Positions 9,016 through 18,066 of a DNA stretch of 64,000 nt are shown one piece after another (positions within the stretch are counted from its first letter, which is position 1; each line of letters opens with the position of its first letter). The stretch covers positions 1-64,000 of the forward strand of contig CAVPTW010000033.1 in assembly GCA_963708735.1 (NCBI GenBank), written 5' to 3'. The translations under genes and the position numbers were made by a program. The DNA is from JAGPUQ01 sp963708735. Its GTDB lineage: Bacteria; Pseudomonadota; Gammaproteobacteria; Pseudomonadales; Porticoccaceae. The notes below the pieces were generated by a model. That model had not been told where the DNA came from, did not search any database, and worked only from the letters and a program-made list of their open reading frames with translations.

Positions 9016-11022
9016 GTGCAGCGACTCAATCCCGAACAGGCGCGCGCGGTACGGCACAGCGGCGGACCCTTGCTGGTACTGGCTGGCGCGGGCAGCGGCA
9101 AGACCAGCGTGATCACCCATCGCATCGCGCATCTGATCGAATCGGGAATGGTCGCCGCCCGTCACATCGCCGCCGTAACCTTCACCAACAAGGCGGCTCG
9201 CGAGATGAAGCAGCGCGTCGCGGCGCAATTATCGGGGCGCGCCGGCAAGGGCCTGACCATATCCACCTTTCATCACCTGGGACTCGGCATCCTGCGCCGG
9301 GAGCTGGCGCTGCTCGGGCTGCGCCCGGGCTTCAGCCTGTTCGACGCCGACGACAGCCGCAATCTGCTCCAGCAGTTGCAGATCGTCGACGACGCGGCGC
9401 CCCTCGATCAGGCCGCGCAGCGCATCTCGCACTGGAAAAGCCACTTGCAGACCCCGGAACAGGCGCAGTCGACCGCGAGCGATGCGGACGAGCTGCGTCT
9501 GGCGGTCATTTACGCCGGTTATCAGCGCGCCCTCACCGCCTACAACGCGGTGGATTTCGACGATCTCATCGCGCGGCCGATCCACCTGTTCCGCGCGCAC
9601 CCGGAACGTCTCGATCACTGGCGGCGCCGTATCCGTCACCTGCTGGTGGACGAATATCAGGACACCAATCTCGCGCAGTACGAACTGATCCGCCTGCTGG
9701 TCGCCGACCACCGTCAACTGACCGTGGTCGGCGACGACGATCAGTCCATCTATGCCTGGCGCGGCGCGCGTCCGGAAAACCTGGCGCAGTTGCAGGAGGA
9801 CTTTCCCGATCTCGAAGTCATCAAGCTGGAGCAGAACTACCGCTCCACGGCGCGCATCCTCAAAACTGCCAACACCCTGATCGCGAACAATGAGCACCTG
9901 TTTGCGAAAACCCTGTGGTGCGATCGCGGCCACGGCGAGCCAATTCGCGTCATCCGCTGCGACAGCGAGGACGCCGAGGCCGAACGGGTAGTGAACGAAA
10001 TCCTCCTGCTGCGCGCCCGGCGCGGCTGTCCCCTGGGCGCTTTCGCGGTGCTGTACCGGGGCAATCACCAGGCGCGCGTGGTTGAAATGAAGCTGCGTTT
10101 GCTGAATCTGCCCTATCAGTTGAGCGGTGGCACCTCGTTCTATGCCCGCACCGAGATCCGCGACCTGCTCGCCTACCTCCGCCTGCTGGTCAACCCGGAC
10201 GACGACACCGCCTTCCTGCGCATCATCAATACACCGCGTCGCCAGATCGGCCCCACCACCCTGGAAAAACTCGGCCACTACGCCACCGGCCGGGGCATTT
10301 CGCTCCACGCCGCGTGCAGTGAACTGGGACTGGCCGAAGCGCTGGACGGCGCGGGTCTCGAGCGCCTGCGCCGCTTCCGCCACTGGTACGATGGTCTCGC
10401 CCGCGCCTGCACGGAACACAGCGGCATCAAGGTGATCCGGGAGATGATCGAGGATATGGACTACGCCGGCTGGCTGACTCAGAACGCCAGCAGTGCGCCG
10501 GTGGCCGAGGCGCGTCTGCGCAACGTGGAATTGCTGTTGCAGCAGATCACGACCACGCTGGCGAAGCAGGTGGAGGAAGACGGCGAGGAAGATGTAGCGG
10601 CCGCCATCGGGCGGCTGCTGTTACTGGATTTGCTGGACCGCCAGGATGGGGAAGGCGACGATGACCGGATTCAGCTGATGACCCTGCATGCCGCCAAGGG
10701 CCTGGAATTTCCCCATGTGTTCCTGATCGGCCTGGAAGAGGGGCTGCTCCCCCATCGCAACAGTATCGATGCCGGCGCTGTTGCGGAGGAACGGCGCCTT
10801 GCCTATGTGGGCATCACCCGCGCCCGCGAATCCCTCACGCTGACCCTCGCGGGACGCCGCCGTCAGTTTGGCGAAACTCTGGAAACCACTCCGAGCCGGT
10901 TTCTCGACGAACTGCCGGATGCCGAGCTGGAGCGCGAGGGTTTTGGCGAACCCCTGCCACAGGAACAAAAGCGGCAGCGGGGTAATGCGAGTCTGGCAGC
11001 CCTCAAGGCGCTGCTGGACTGA
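9016..11022 (+). CDS. rep: ATP-dependent DNA helicase Rep
   Basis: This is a superfamily 1A 3'-5' helicase that helps replication forks pass protein blocks. The N terminus (QRLNPEQARAV) and the total of 668 residues match Rep rather than the longer UvrD. Motif I is AGAGSGKT at residues 23-30. Motif Ia follows as VTFTNKAAREMK, then motif II VDEYQDTN, motif III GDDDQSIYAWRGA, motif IV EQNYRS, and motif VI GITRARE near the C terminus. I chose the in-frame GTG at 9016, which gives the family N terminus; the frame is open upstream but gives an unrelated Pro/Arg-rich extension. The 3' end overlaps convergent mlaA by 20 nt. Confidence 0.93.
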   Translation: MQRLNPEQARAVRHSGGPLLVLAGAGSGKTSVITHRIAHLIESGMVAARHIAAVTFTNKAAREMKQRVAAQLSGRAGKGLTISTFHHLGLGILRRELALLGLRPGFSLFDADDSRNLLQQLQIVDDAAPLDQAAQRISHWKSHLQTPEQAQSTASDADELRLAVIYAGYQRALTAYNAVDFDDLIARPIHLFRAHPERLDHWRRRIRHLLVDEYQDTNLAQYELIRLLVADHRQLTVVGDDDQSIYAWRGARPENLAQLQEDFPDLEVIKLEQNYRSTARILKTANTLIANNEHLFAKTLWCDRGHGEPIRVIRCDSEDAEAERVVNEILLLRARRGCPLGAFAVLYRGNHQARVVEMKLRLLNLPYQLSGGTSFYARTEIRDLLAYLRLLVNPDDDTAFLRIINTPRRQIGPTTLEKLGHYATGRGISLHAACSELGLAEALDGAGLERLRRFRHWYDGLARACTEHSGIKVIREMIEDMDYAGWLTQNASSAPVAEARLRNVELLLQQITTTLAKQVEEDGEEDVAAAIGRLLLLDLLDRQDGEGDDDRIQLMTLHAAKGLEFPHVFLIGLEEGLLPHRNSIDAGAVAEERRLAYVGITRARESLTLTLAGRRRQFGETLETTPSRFLDELPDAELEREGFGEPLPQEQKRQRGNASLAALKALLD

Positions 11023-11776
11023 CTCCCGATCCCTCGCCTTCGTCGATGAAGCTGTCGTAATCGGGCACGACGGTCTGGCCGTTGCTGATCAGGAAATCCC
11101 GGTTCTGCAGCCAGGCGTCGCGCACGAACACATATTCGTCGTACGCCTCTTCCAGCGCGTGCTCTTGATCCAGCAAGCCGGCACGGGTGTCCACCACTTC
11201 AACCGCCACGGGTCCATAGCCGATCTCATCCACAACCCAGTTGCGCGCCAGATCCGTCTTCCAGTCGACCACCCGTGCGGGGCCATCCCGCAGCGTGGAC
11301 GGTCCCAGCAGCGGCAGCATGAAATAACGGCTGTCGCGCCAGCCCCAAACCGCCAGAGTCTGACCAAAGTCCTCCCTGAAAGCCGGTATATCGAGCCGGG
11401 TAGCGACGTCAAAAAAGCCGGCGACTCCGGCCGTACTGTTGACGACGAAGCGTCCCAGCGCCAAGCCGCCGTCCTTGGGCCGTCCCTGCAGCGCCAGATT
11501 CAGCACGACGACGGGATAGTGCAGATTCGTGAACGCATTGCCGATAGCGCGCTGCATCGGCCCCGGCGCCAGCCAGTCATAACCGCGCGCGACCGGCCGC
11601 AGAATGGCGCGGTCCAGCCCGCGGTTGAAACCGTACATGGCGCGGTTATAGGGCTCCCAGGGATCGCGGGGAGAGCGCGCCTCTGGCGGCGCGGCCTTGA
11701 TCCCGGCACAGGCCGTCAGCAGGGATGCGGTCAGCAACAGGGAGGCGACGGGCAGCAGGTGTGGCAGGGATTTCAT
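11003..11776 (-). CDS. mlaA: MlaA (VacJ) outer-membrane lipoprotein
   Basis: MlaA removes phospholipids from the outer leaflet of the outer membrane and passes them to MlaC. The 257-residue protein has a lipoprotein signal peptide ending in the lipobox LTAC (acylated Cys23). It then shows the family segments DPWEPYNRAMYGFNR, GRFVVNSTAG, FGQTLAVWGW and YFMLPLLGPS. The start is the ATG at 11776 with GAGGAG upstream. It lies 10 nt after mlaB, so it appears to be the last gene of one mlaFEDCBA transcription unit; in E. coli mlaA is elsewhere on the chromosome. Confidence 0.95.
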   Translation of the reverse strand: MKSLPHLLPVASLLLTASLLTACAGIKAAPPEARSPRDPWEPYNRAMYGFNRGLDRAILRPVARGYDWLAPGPMQRAIGNAFTNLHYPVVVLNLALQGRPKDGGLALGRFVVNSTAGVAGFFDVATRLDIPAFREDFGQTLAVWGWRDSRYFMLPLLGPSTLRDGPARVVDWKTDLARNWVVDEIGYGPVAVEVVDTRAGLLDQEHALEEAYDEYVFVRDAWLQNRDFLISNGQTVVPDYDSFIDEGEGSGVSPAAP

Positions 11777-11786
11777 CCCGAACTCC

Positions 11787-12101
11787 TCAATTCGACAGAA
11801 TTTCCTCGGACCAGCCGAGGAGGCTGCTGACTTCACTCAGGCTGGCGAAGGTGCGCAGTGCCCGGGGCGGATCCGCGAACTCGATGTCGGTGCCACGACT
11901 GTGGGCCCAGGACTGCCATTCGAGCAGCAGTGCGAGGGCGCTGGAATCCGTGCGCTTCACCCCAGCGAGGTCGATCACTGCCGGCAACGCGCCCGCGCCA
12001 CGCCACGCCAGACTCCGGGCATAGACAGCGGTGACCTCGCGCGCGGTCAGATCACCGCTGAGGTGCAAGGGCTCGCCACGAGCCTCAGGCGGGCTTGTCA
12101 T
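11787..12101 (-). CDS. mlaB: MlaB STAS-domain protein
   Basis: The 104-residue single-domain STAS protein is the cytoplasmic MlaB subunit that stabilises and activates the MlaFE ABC transporter. The diagnostic segment is VIDLAGVKRTDSSALALLLEW, shaped like the conserved STAS Ser-containing loop of MlaB. It overlaps the end of mlaC by 17 nt and precedes mlaA by 10 nt, so position in the operon supports the call as much as sequence does. Confidence 0.88.
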   Translation of the reverse strand: MTSPPEARGEPLHLSGDLTAREVTAVYARSLAWRGAGALPAVIDLAGVKRTDSSALALLLEWQSWAHSRGTDIEFADPPRALRTFASLSEVSSLLGWSEEILSN

Positions 12102-12708
12102 CAGGCTTGACCTCTATCTGCAATTCACCGGACTGCAGCCTGCTCAACACCTTGTCAAAACCATCCCGGCGAATTTCCTCCCCGATCTGGTTGCGGAACG
12201 TGGCCACATAGGAGATGCCTTCGATAATGACGTCGAACACCCACCAACGACCGTCCCGCTTGTGAAAAACATAATCCACTGCCGCATCGGAGCCCGAATC
12301 CAGGTGTACCTTGGTGCGAATCCGGGTCATCCGGTCGGTATTCCCGGCCTGCTCGGGCAGAATTTCTACCTGATCGCGGCTCTTGAACTTCAGCAGACCT
12401 TCGGAGTAGCGGCGCACCAACAGGTCGCTGAGTGCATCGGCGAAGGCGGTCACTTTTTCGGCGGGCAGGCCACGCCCGTACTGACCCAGCACCAGACGGG
12501 CAGAATAAAGCGTATCGATATTGGTTAGCAGCTGCTTCCGAACTTCCTGCTGCAGTGGCGCCGGATCGGCCTGATAGGCGGCGCGATTGGCGTCGATCAA
12601 CTCGAACAGGCGGTCGCTGGTCGTGCGCACAATGGCGGCAGGTTCCTCGCTCGCGACTGCCGCGCCCGCCAGGAATACCCCCAGCACCAACCCCAGTACG
12701 TATTTCAT
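12085..12708 (-). CDS. mlaC: MlaC periplasmic phospholipid-binding protein
   Basis: MlaC shuttles phospholipid between MlaA and the inner-membrane MlaFEDB complex. The 207-residue precursor has a Sec signal peptide of about 19 residues (MKYVLGLVLGVFLAGAAVA). The mature protein carries typical MlaC segments: LLTNIDTLYSARLVLGQYGR, WWVFDVIIEGISYVATFRNQ, and IGEEIRRDGFDKVLSRL. It overlaps mlaD upstream by 4 nt and mlaB downstream by 17 nt. Confidence 0.93.
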   Translation of the reverse strand: MKYVLGLVLGVFLAGAAVASEEPAAIVRTTSDRLFELIDANRAAYQADPAPLQQEVRKQLLTNIDTLYSARLVLGQYGRGLPAEKVTAFADALSDLLVRRYSEGLLKFKSRDQVEILPEQAGNTDRMTRIRTKVHLDSGSDAAVDYVFHKRDGRWWVFDVIIEGISYVATFRNQIGEEIRRDGFDKVLSRLQSGELQIEVKPDDKPA

Positions 12709-13172
12709 TTCTTTTGCTCTCCACCACTGTTGAACAGGAAGCGACTGATCAGTTGCTCCAGAACCAGTGCCGACTGGGTAATCATGATTTTATCGCCATC
12801 CTTGAGCGTGTCCGGCGCGCCGCCAGGTTCGAGGCCGATGTATTGATCTCCCAGGATGCCGCTGGTCAAAATCGAGGCCGAGGTATCTTCCGGCAAATTG
12901 CGATAATGGTCACCGATGACCATCACGACGCGCGCCGAAAATGTCTGGGGATCCAGGTCAATGCTCTCCACGGACCCCACGCGAACGCCGCCGAGACTTA
13001 CATTGGCGCGCGTTTTAAGCCCGCCGACATTACTGAATTCGGCCACTACCCGATAGCCGCCGTCATTCAGGGCACCGCCATCGGTCGCGTGCAGGGCCAG
13101 GAAGACCAGCGCGGCAATGCCGAGCAGCAGAAACAGCCCGGCCGTGAATTCGATCTGATGAGAAGATGTCAT
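12705..13172 (-). CDS. mlaD: MlaD inner-membrane MCE protein
   Basis: The 155-residue protein has one N-terminal transmembrane helix (about residues 9-27) and one MCE domain. The MCE part includes FSNVGGLKTRANVSLGGVRVG and LTSGILGDQYIGLEPGG. MlaD forms the periplasmic hexameric ring of the MlaFEDB transporter. It overlaps mlaC by 4 nt and follows mlaE by 15 nt. Confidence 0.95.
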   Translation of the reverse strand: MTSSHQIEFTAGLFLLLGIAALVFLALHATDGGALNDGGYRVVAEFSNVGGLKTRANVSLGGVRVGSVESIDLDPQTFSARVVMVIGDHYRNLPEDTSASILTSGILGDQYIGLEPGGAPDTLKDGDKIMITQSALVLEQLISRFLFNSGGEQKK

Positions 13173-13187
13173 GACAGGGTTCCAACG

Positions 13188-13961
13188 CTAGAGCATGAAG
13201 GCAGAGAGGACAAAATCCATCAACAGCACCGCGATGGCACTGGTGATGACGGTCTGGGTGGTGGCCAGTGCAACACCTTCGCTGGTGGGCTTGGCGCTCC
13301 AGCCGAAATATACCGCGAGCCAGCTGACCAGAAAGCCGAACACCACGCTTTTCAGCACGCCACCCATGAAATCCTTGCCCAGTTCGACCGATGCCTGCAT
13401 CATGCTCCAGAACACGATCGGGTCGCTGCCCATCAGGTAGACCGAGAAAAATACGCCGCCGAGCAACGCGGTGACATTGAACACCATCACCAGAGCAGGC
13501 ACTGCCAGCACACCGGCCAGCAATCGCGGCTGGACGATGCGCTCCATGGGATCTATGGCCATCAGGTCGAGTGCATCAAGCTGCTCGGTGGCTTTCATCA
13601 GGCCGATTTCGGCAGTAATCGAAGTGCCCGCACGACCGGCGAACAGGATGGCCGTCAGCACCGGAGCCAGCTCGCGGAACAGCGAGAGTGCCAAGACCGT
13701 GCTGACCGAATCCCCGGCGCCGAAGCGGGTCAGCGTATCGTACGTTTGCAGGGTCAACACCAGACCTACGAAGAACCCGCAGATCACGATAATCACCAGC
13801 GAACGCGCACCAACGAAATACACCTGGCGCAGGATTTCACCGAGCTGGAGCCAGCCGAAGCGCATCCGCGCAAAAGCCGTGATCAGAAAAATCCCGGCAC
13901 GACCGAATTCGCGTATCGGCTCGGCCAGCAGCCGGCCGCCAAGGCTGGAGGGCGTCGTCAT
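13188..13961 (-). CDS. mlaE: MlaE ABC transporter permease
   Basis: MlaE is the membrane permease of the Mla phospholipid transporter. The 257-residue protein shows the family motifs GFFVGLVLTLQTYDTL, ELAPVLTAILFAGRAGTSITAE and MKATEQLDALDLMAIDP, with about five hydrophobic segments. The ATG at 13961 is chosen because it lies 2 nt after the mlaF stop; the frame is open further upstream only inside mlaF. Confidence 0.95.
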   Translation of the reverse strand: MTTPSSLGGRLLAEPIREFGRAGIFLITAFARMRFGWLQLGEILRQVYFVGARSLVIIVICGFFVGLVLTLQTYDTLTRFGAGDSVSTVLALSLFRELAPVLTAILFAGRAGTSITAEIGLMKATEQLDALDLMAIDPMERIVQPRLLAGVLAVPALVMVFNVTALLGGVFFSVYLMGSDPIVFWSMMQASVELGKDFMGGVLKSVVFGFLVSWLAVYFGWSAKPTSEGVALATTQTVITSAIAVLLMDFVLSAFML

Positions 13962-13963
13962 CG

Positions 13964-14845
13964 TCAGGCTCCCACGGCGAGCAGATCGTCGGCGATGGGC
14001 GGAGCCGGAAAATGAAAGGGCACTGGGCCGTCCGGGAGCCCCTTCATGAACTGGCGCACCACCTCCTGGTCGCTCTCGTGCAACTCCTCCGGAGTCCCGA
14101 AAGCCACCACCTGTCCCCCGGAAATTATGCAGCAATAGTCTGCGAATCCCGGCACTTCCGCCACGTCATGGGTAATCACCACGCTGGTGATGCCGAGCGC
14201 CCGGTTGATCTCCCGGATCAGTCGCACGGAAGCCCCCAGAGAAATGGGATCAAGGCCGGCGAAGGGCTCGTCATAGAGCATGATGGCCGGATCCAGCGCC
14301 ATCGCGCGGGCCATGGCCACCCGCCGGTTCATGCCGCCGGACAGTTCACGCGGGTACAGGGCAGCGGCACCGCGCAATCCGACCGTCTGCAATTTGAGCA
14401 GCACCAGGCGCCGGATGAGGGGTTCCGGCAGTTTGGTGTGTTCACGCAACGGCAACGCGACGTTGTCGAAACAGGTGAGATCGGTAAAGAGTGCGCCATT
14501 TTGTAACAGCACACCGATATCGCGGCGCAGGTGATTGAGCTCGGCGCCGCGCAGCTTGTTGACCTCTATTTCGCCAACCCACACCTGCCCCGCGTCGGGA
14601 CGCAACTGACCCGTAATGAGCTTGAGTACCGTGGTCTTGCCACAGCCGCTCGGGCCCATCACGGCGGTCACCTTGCCCGCTGGAATCGTGAGCGAGAAAC
14701 CGGTCAATACCGCGCGATCGCCGCGCGCGAGGGTGACGCTGTCGAGGCGAATGGCGGCCACTGGGGCAGAGTTGACAGACGCGGCAAGGGTATCAGGCAT
14801 TATCTCGATGCTCGTCTCTATCCTATCCTTTGGGAAAGCGGCCAT
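13964..14845 (-). CDS. mlaF: MlaF ABC transporter ATP-binding protein
   Basis: The ATPase subunit drives phospholipid transport through MlaE. Walker A is GPSGCGKTT at about residues 64-72, the ABC signature is LSGGMNRRVAMARAMA, Walker B is IMLYDEPFAGLDP, and the switch His is in VVITHD. The 293-residue reading starts at the ATG at 14845. An in-frame ATG at 14800 (MPDTLAAS) would give 278 aa, closer to the usual length of about 270, and is an equally good start. It is the first gene of mlaFEDCBA. Confidence 0.93.
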   Translation of the reverse strand: MAAFPKDRIETSIEIMPDTLAASVNSAPVAAIRLDSVTLARGDRAVLTGFSLTIPAGKVTAVMGPSGCGKTTVLKLITGQLRPDAGQVWVGEIEVNKLRGAELNHLRRDIGVLLQNGALFTDLTCFDNVALPLREHTKLPEPLIRRLVLLKLQTVGLRGAAALYPRELSGGMNRRVAMARAMALDPAIMLYDEPFAGLDPISLGASVRLIREINRALGITSVVITHDVAEVPGFADYCCIISGGQVVAFGTPEELHESDQEVVRQFMKGLPDGPVPFHFPAPPIADDLLAVGA

Positions 14846-14935
14846 GGCGACCGCCTCGCAGACTGGCTATCACTGTCGACTGTCACTGCCGAAAAAAGGC
14901 GACTCCGGCAAGTGGCCGCACGAACCCCGCTGACC

Positions 14936-16333
14936 TCAGTGCCCGTCGGGACCCAGCATGCGCGCGGGATCGACCAGGCGGTCAAAGGTCTCGGCATCCA
15001 GATAGCCCAGCGCCAGCGCCGCCTCCCGCAACGAAATGCCTTCGGCAAAGGCCTTCCCCGCGATTTTCGCGGCGCAATCGTAACCGATTACGGGATTCAA
15101 TGCCGTTACCAGCATCAGCGAACGCTGGAGATGGAGTGCCAGTTGCGCCGGTTCGGCCTGGATACCCACCACGCAATGGCGGCGGAAACTGTCCATCGCA
15201 TCCGCCAGGAGTGCACAGGACTCCAGCACATTATGGATGATCAAGGGCTTGAATACATTGAGTTCTAGATGCCCCTGGCTGCCGGCAAAACCCACCGCCG
15301 CATCGTTGCCCATGACCTGTACCGCCACCATGGTGAGCGCCTCGACCTGGGTCGGGTTGATCTTGCCCGGCATGATGGAGCTGCCCGGCTCGTTGGCGGG
15401 CAGCCGCAGCTCGCCCAGGCCGGAGCGCGGTCCGCTGCCGAGCAGGCGGATGTCATTGGCGATCTTGAACAGTGCCGCGGCCAGCACCCGCAGGCGTCCG
15501 TGCAGGTCCACCAAGGCTTCGTGGCCGGCCAGGGCCGCGAATTTGTTGGTGGCACTGGTGAACGGCAGCCCCGCCAGCCGACTCAACTCGGCGGCCACCG
15601 CCGCCGCCCAGCCGGGGGGCGTATTCAGGCCGGTACCCACGGCGCTACCCCCGAGCGCGATGGCACCGAGCGCCGGCAGCACGCCTTCCAGGCTCGCCTG
15701 CGCGTAAACCAGTTGTGCCGCGTAACCGCCGAATTCCTGCCCGAGCGTGACCGGCGTGGCATCCATCAAATGGGTGCGACCGACCTTCACCAGAGAGGCG
15801 AACTCCACGCTTTTGGCCGCGAGCGCATCCCGCAACGCGGCCAGCGTGGGCAGCAGGCGCTCCCGCAGCTGACGGGCGGCGGCGACGTGCATCACCGTGG
15901 GGAAGACATCGTTGGACGACTGTGAACAATTGACATGATCGTTGGGGTGCACCGGACCCGGTTCACCGCGCCGCCCGCCGGCCAGTTCGTTGGCACGGTT
16001 GGCGATCACTTCATTGAGGTTCATGTTGGTCTGGGTGCCGCTGCCGGTTTGCCAGACCACCAGTGGAAACTGGTCGTCATGCCGCCCGGCAAGAATCTCG
16101 TCGCAGACCTCGCTGATCAGCAGGCTGCGCGCTTCGGAGAGCACACCGAGCGCGCAATTGGTGCGCGCGGCGGCTTTTTTTACCAAGGCGAAGTCGTGGA
16201 TGAATGCGAGCGGAAAGCGCTGGCCGCCAATCCGGAAATGCTCCAGGGAACGCTGGGTCTGCGGCCCCCAGAGCGCCGTCGCGTCGATGGCGACCTCGCC
16301 CAGCGAGTCGCGCTCGCGTCGCTGCTCGCTCAT
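14936..16333 (-). CDS. fumC: class II fumarate hydratase FumC
   Basis: FumC interconverts fumarate and malate in the TCA cycle without an iron-sulfur cluster. The 465-residue protein carries the superfamily signature GSSIMPGKINPTQ. Other conserved segments are WQTGSGTQTNMNLNEVIANRA, HPNDHVNCSQSSNDVFPT, and KVGRTHLMDATPVTLGQEF (with the catalytic His). GSGTQTNMN and NCSQSSND separate it from aspartate ammonia-lyase, whose sequence is similar. The ATG at 16333 (MSEQRRERDSLGEV) is the natural start. Confidence 0.93.
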   Translation of the reverse strand: MSEQRRERDSLGEVAIDATALWGPQTQRSLEHFRIGGQRFPLAFIHDFALVKKAAARTNCALGVLSEARSLLISEVCDEILAGRHDDQFPLVVWQTGSGTQTNMNLNEVIANRANELAGGRRGEPGPVHPNDHVNCSQSSNDVFPTVMHVAAARQLRERLLPTLAALRDALAAKSVEFASLVKVGRTHLMDATPVTLGQEFGGYAAQLVYAQASLEGVLPALGAIALGGSAVGTGLNTPPGWAAAVAAELSRLAGLPFTSATNKFAALAGHEALVDLHGRLRVLAAALFKIANDIRLLGSGPRSGLGELRLPANEPGSSIMPGKINPTQVEALTMVAVQVMGNDAAVGFAGSQGHLELNVFKPLIIHNVLESCALLADAMDSFRRHCVVGIQAEPAQLALHLQRSLMLVTALNPVIGYDCAAKIAGKAFAEGISLREAALALGYLDAETFDRLVDPARMLGPDGH

Positions 16334-16373
16334 CGCCGGTCTGCCGGACGTGTCACCGAGCCCGAACGCATCG

Positions 16374-16853
16374 CTAATCGGTAGATGAGAGCAGTCGGAG
16401 GTGCGTGGTGTCGATATTGCGGACCACCACGGGGCGGCGTTCGTCCTCCCGCAACACATCGACACCGGGCGGCGCGACCTCGAGGCCGCTGATATCGACG
16501 CTGACGGGCATCACCGGAATACGCTCGTCCGGCCGCAGCACCTCGGCGCCGACCGGTGCCAGGCTCCAGCCCCCAGTGGCGTGCGCCGGCAGCCCCGCCG
16601 CGGCGGGCAGATCCGGAACATTCAGCGGTCGCAATTCGACCAGGGCACCGGCTTCCCGCAGCGTGGCACGATAGTGCTCAGCATCGCTGGCGCCGAGATC
16701 GCGCCGGATCGCCAACGGGCGACCGGAAAACAGCGTGTTCAGCCGGGCGTCGTCGATCTGGAACAATTGCCGCAGACGATCACGGACCTCATTCAGGCGC
16801 TGACCGGGAACAATATCGCCCCGGAAGAACACATCGTAACGCGGCTCGCTCAT
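16374..16853 (-). CDS. conserved hypothetical protein with C-terminal tandem repeat
   Basis: I do not recognise a named function. Residues 1-75 resemble a small N-terminal domain that I know from many gammaproteobacterial membrane or hypothetical proteins (YDVFFRGDIVPGQ, then LFSGRPLAIRRDL and YRATLREAGA). The C-terminal half holds two 28-residue repeats: APVGAEVLRPDERIPV... is followed directly by APPGVDVLREDERRPV.... No signal peptide or membrane helix is seen. The start is the ATG at 16853 (MSEPRYDVFF, 159 aa). It sits between dgkA and fumC on the same strand. Confidence 0.75.
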   Translation of the reverse strand: MSEPRYDVFFRGDIVPGQRLNEVRDRLRQLFQIDDARLNTLFSGRPLAIRRDLGASDAEHYRATLREAGALVELRPLNVPDLPAAAGLPAHATGGWSLAPVGAEVLRPDERIPVMPVSVDISGLEVAPPGVDVLREDERRPVVVRNIDTTHLRLLSSTD

Positions 16854-16869
16854 GGCCCCATCACTCCTC

Positions 16870-17268
16870 TCACCCGCCGAATCTTTCCCACAGTATGCCC
16901 GCCCACACCAGCACACACAGCCCCATGCTCAGCAGCACGGCGGCCGACCCAAGATCCTTGGCGCGTCCCGCGAGTTCCCGCCGCTCCGCGCCGTGCAGAT
17001 CGACCACGGCTTCAATCGCCGAATTGAGCAACTCGACGATCAGCACCAGCACCTGCACGCCCAGCAGCAGCACCAGGTCGCGGGCATTGTCCGCCACCCA
17101 GAAGGCCGCCGGTGTCAGCACCAGCGCGAGGGACAACTCGGTGCGAAACGCCTCTTCGTGGCGAAAGCAGGCGCGCAGGCCCTGCAGCGAATAGCGGGTG
17201 GCATCGAGCAGCCGGCGCTTGAGCAGGCCGCCCTGAGGCGCGCGCGACCGGCGGGCGTCCTCCACCAT
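16870..17268 (-). CDS. dgkA: diacylglycerol kinase DgkA
   Basis: DgkA phosphorylates diacylglycerol in the inner membrane to recycle lipid. The 132-residue protein has the three-helix membrane core and the family motifs HEEAFRTELSLA, ELLNSAIEAVVD and RAKDLGSAAV, which contain the catalytic and metal-binding Glu residues. The ATG at 17268 overlaps the stop of cysE by one base (TGATG). Its length is close to the E. coli enzyme (122 aa). Confidence 0.93.
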   Translation of the reverse strand: MVEDARRSRAPQGGLLKRRLLDATRYSLQGLRACFRHEEAFRTELSLALVLTPAAFWVADNARDLVLLLGVQVLVLIVELLNSAIEAVVDLHGAERRELAGRAKDLGSAAVLLSMGLCVLVWAGILWERFGG

Positions 17269-18041
17269 CAGGCGTATCCCTGCGCGGCGCGGTAAGCGGT
17301 CGCGCCGCCTGCCACGATCTTGGCCGGAACCCCGACCACGGTAGCGCCGGGCGGGACCGGGTCGAGCACCAGGCTGCCGGCGCCGATCCGGGCGCCGGCA
17401 CCGATCTCGATATTGCCAAGAATCTGCGCGCCGGCAGCGATCAGCACTCCCGCCCGCACCTTGGGATGGCGGTCGCCACCTTCGCACCCGGTGCCGCCGA
17501 GGGTCACCGAGTGCAGCATCGAGACGTCGTCGCCCACGCTCGCGGTCTCGCCGATGACCACGCCGGTAGCGTGATCGATCATGATGCCGCCGCCGATGTG
17601 CGCGGCCGGATGAATATCGACCCCGAACCGCTCCGAACACTGGTTCTGGAGAAACAGCGCCAGCGGGCGCCGCCCGGACTGCCAGAGATGATGGGCGCTG
17701 CGATGCACCTGCAAGGCATGAAACCCTTTGAAATACAGCAACGGCATCAGGTAGCGGTCGCAGGCGGGATCGCGCTCGTGATACGCGAGGATGTCGCGGC
17801 GCGCGTTGACACCGATGTCGGGTGCCTCGCTCAGCGCCTGCGCAAAGACCTGTAGCAGGGTCAGCGCGGACACCACGGAACTGCCGAGGAGTTCCGCCAA
17901 ATTGTAGAGCAGCGCCGACTCGAGCGTCGCGTGACTCAATAGCGCGCGGTGGAGGTAGCTGGCCAGCACGGGCTCGTCACGAGCCGCTTGCATGGCTTCG
18001 TCGCGAATATCCTGCCAGAGTTGGTCGCGAATGGTGTTCAT
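17268..18041 (-). CDS. cysE: serine O-acetyltransferase CysE
   Basis: CysE makes O-acetylserine, the precursor of cysteine. The 257-residue protein starts with the helical SATase N domain (NTIRDQLWQDIRDEAMQAA). It continues into the left-handed beta-helix acyltransferase domain, with DIHPAAHIGGGIMIDHATGVVIGETA holding catalytic Asp and His, and LGGTGCEGGDRHPKV. The start is the ATG at 18041. It is translationally coupled to dgkA. Confidence 0.93.
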   Translation of the reverse strand: MNTIRDQLWQDIRDEAMQAARDEPVLASYLHRALLSHATLESALLYNLAELLGSSVVSALTLLQVFAQALSEAPDIGVNARRDILAYHERDPACDRYLMPLLYFKGFHALQVHRSAHHLWQSGRRPLALFLQNQCSERFGVDIHPAAHIGGGIMIDHATGVVIGETASVGDDVSMLHSVTLGGTGCEGGDRHPKVRAGVLIAAGAQILGNIEIGAGARIGAGSLVLDPVPPGATVVGVPAKIVAGGATAYRAAQGYA

Positions 18042-18066
18042 CGACACCCCCGGTTGCGGGTTTGGA

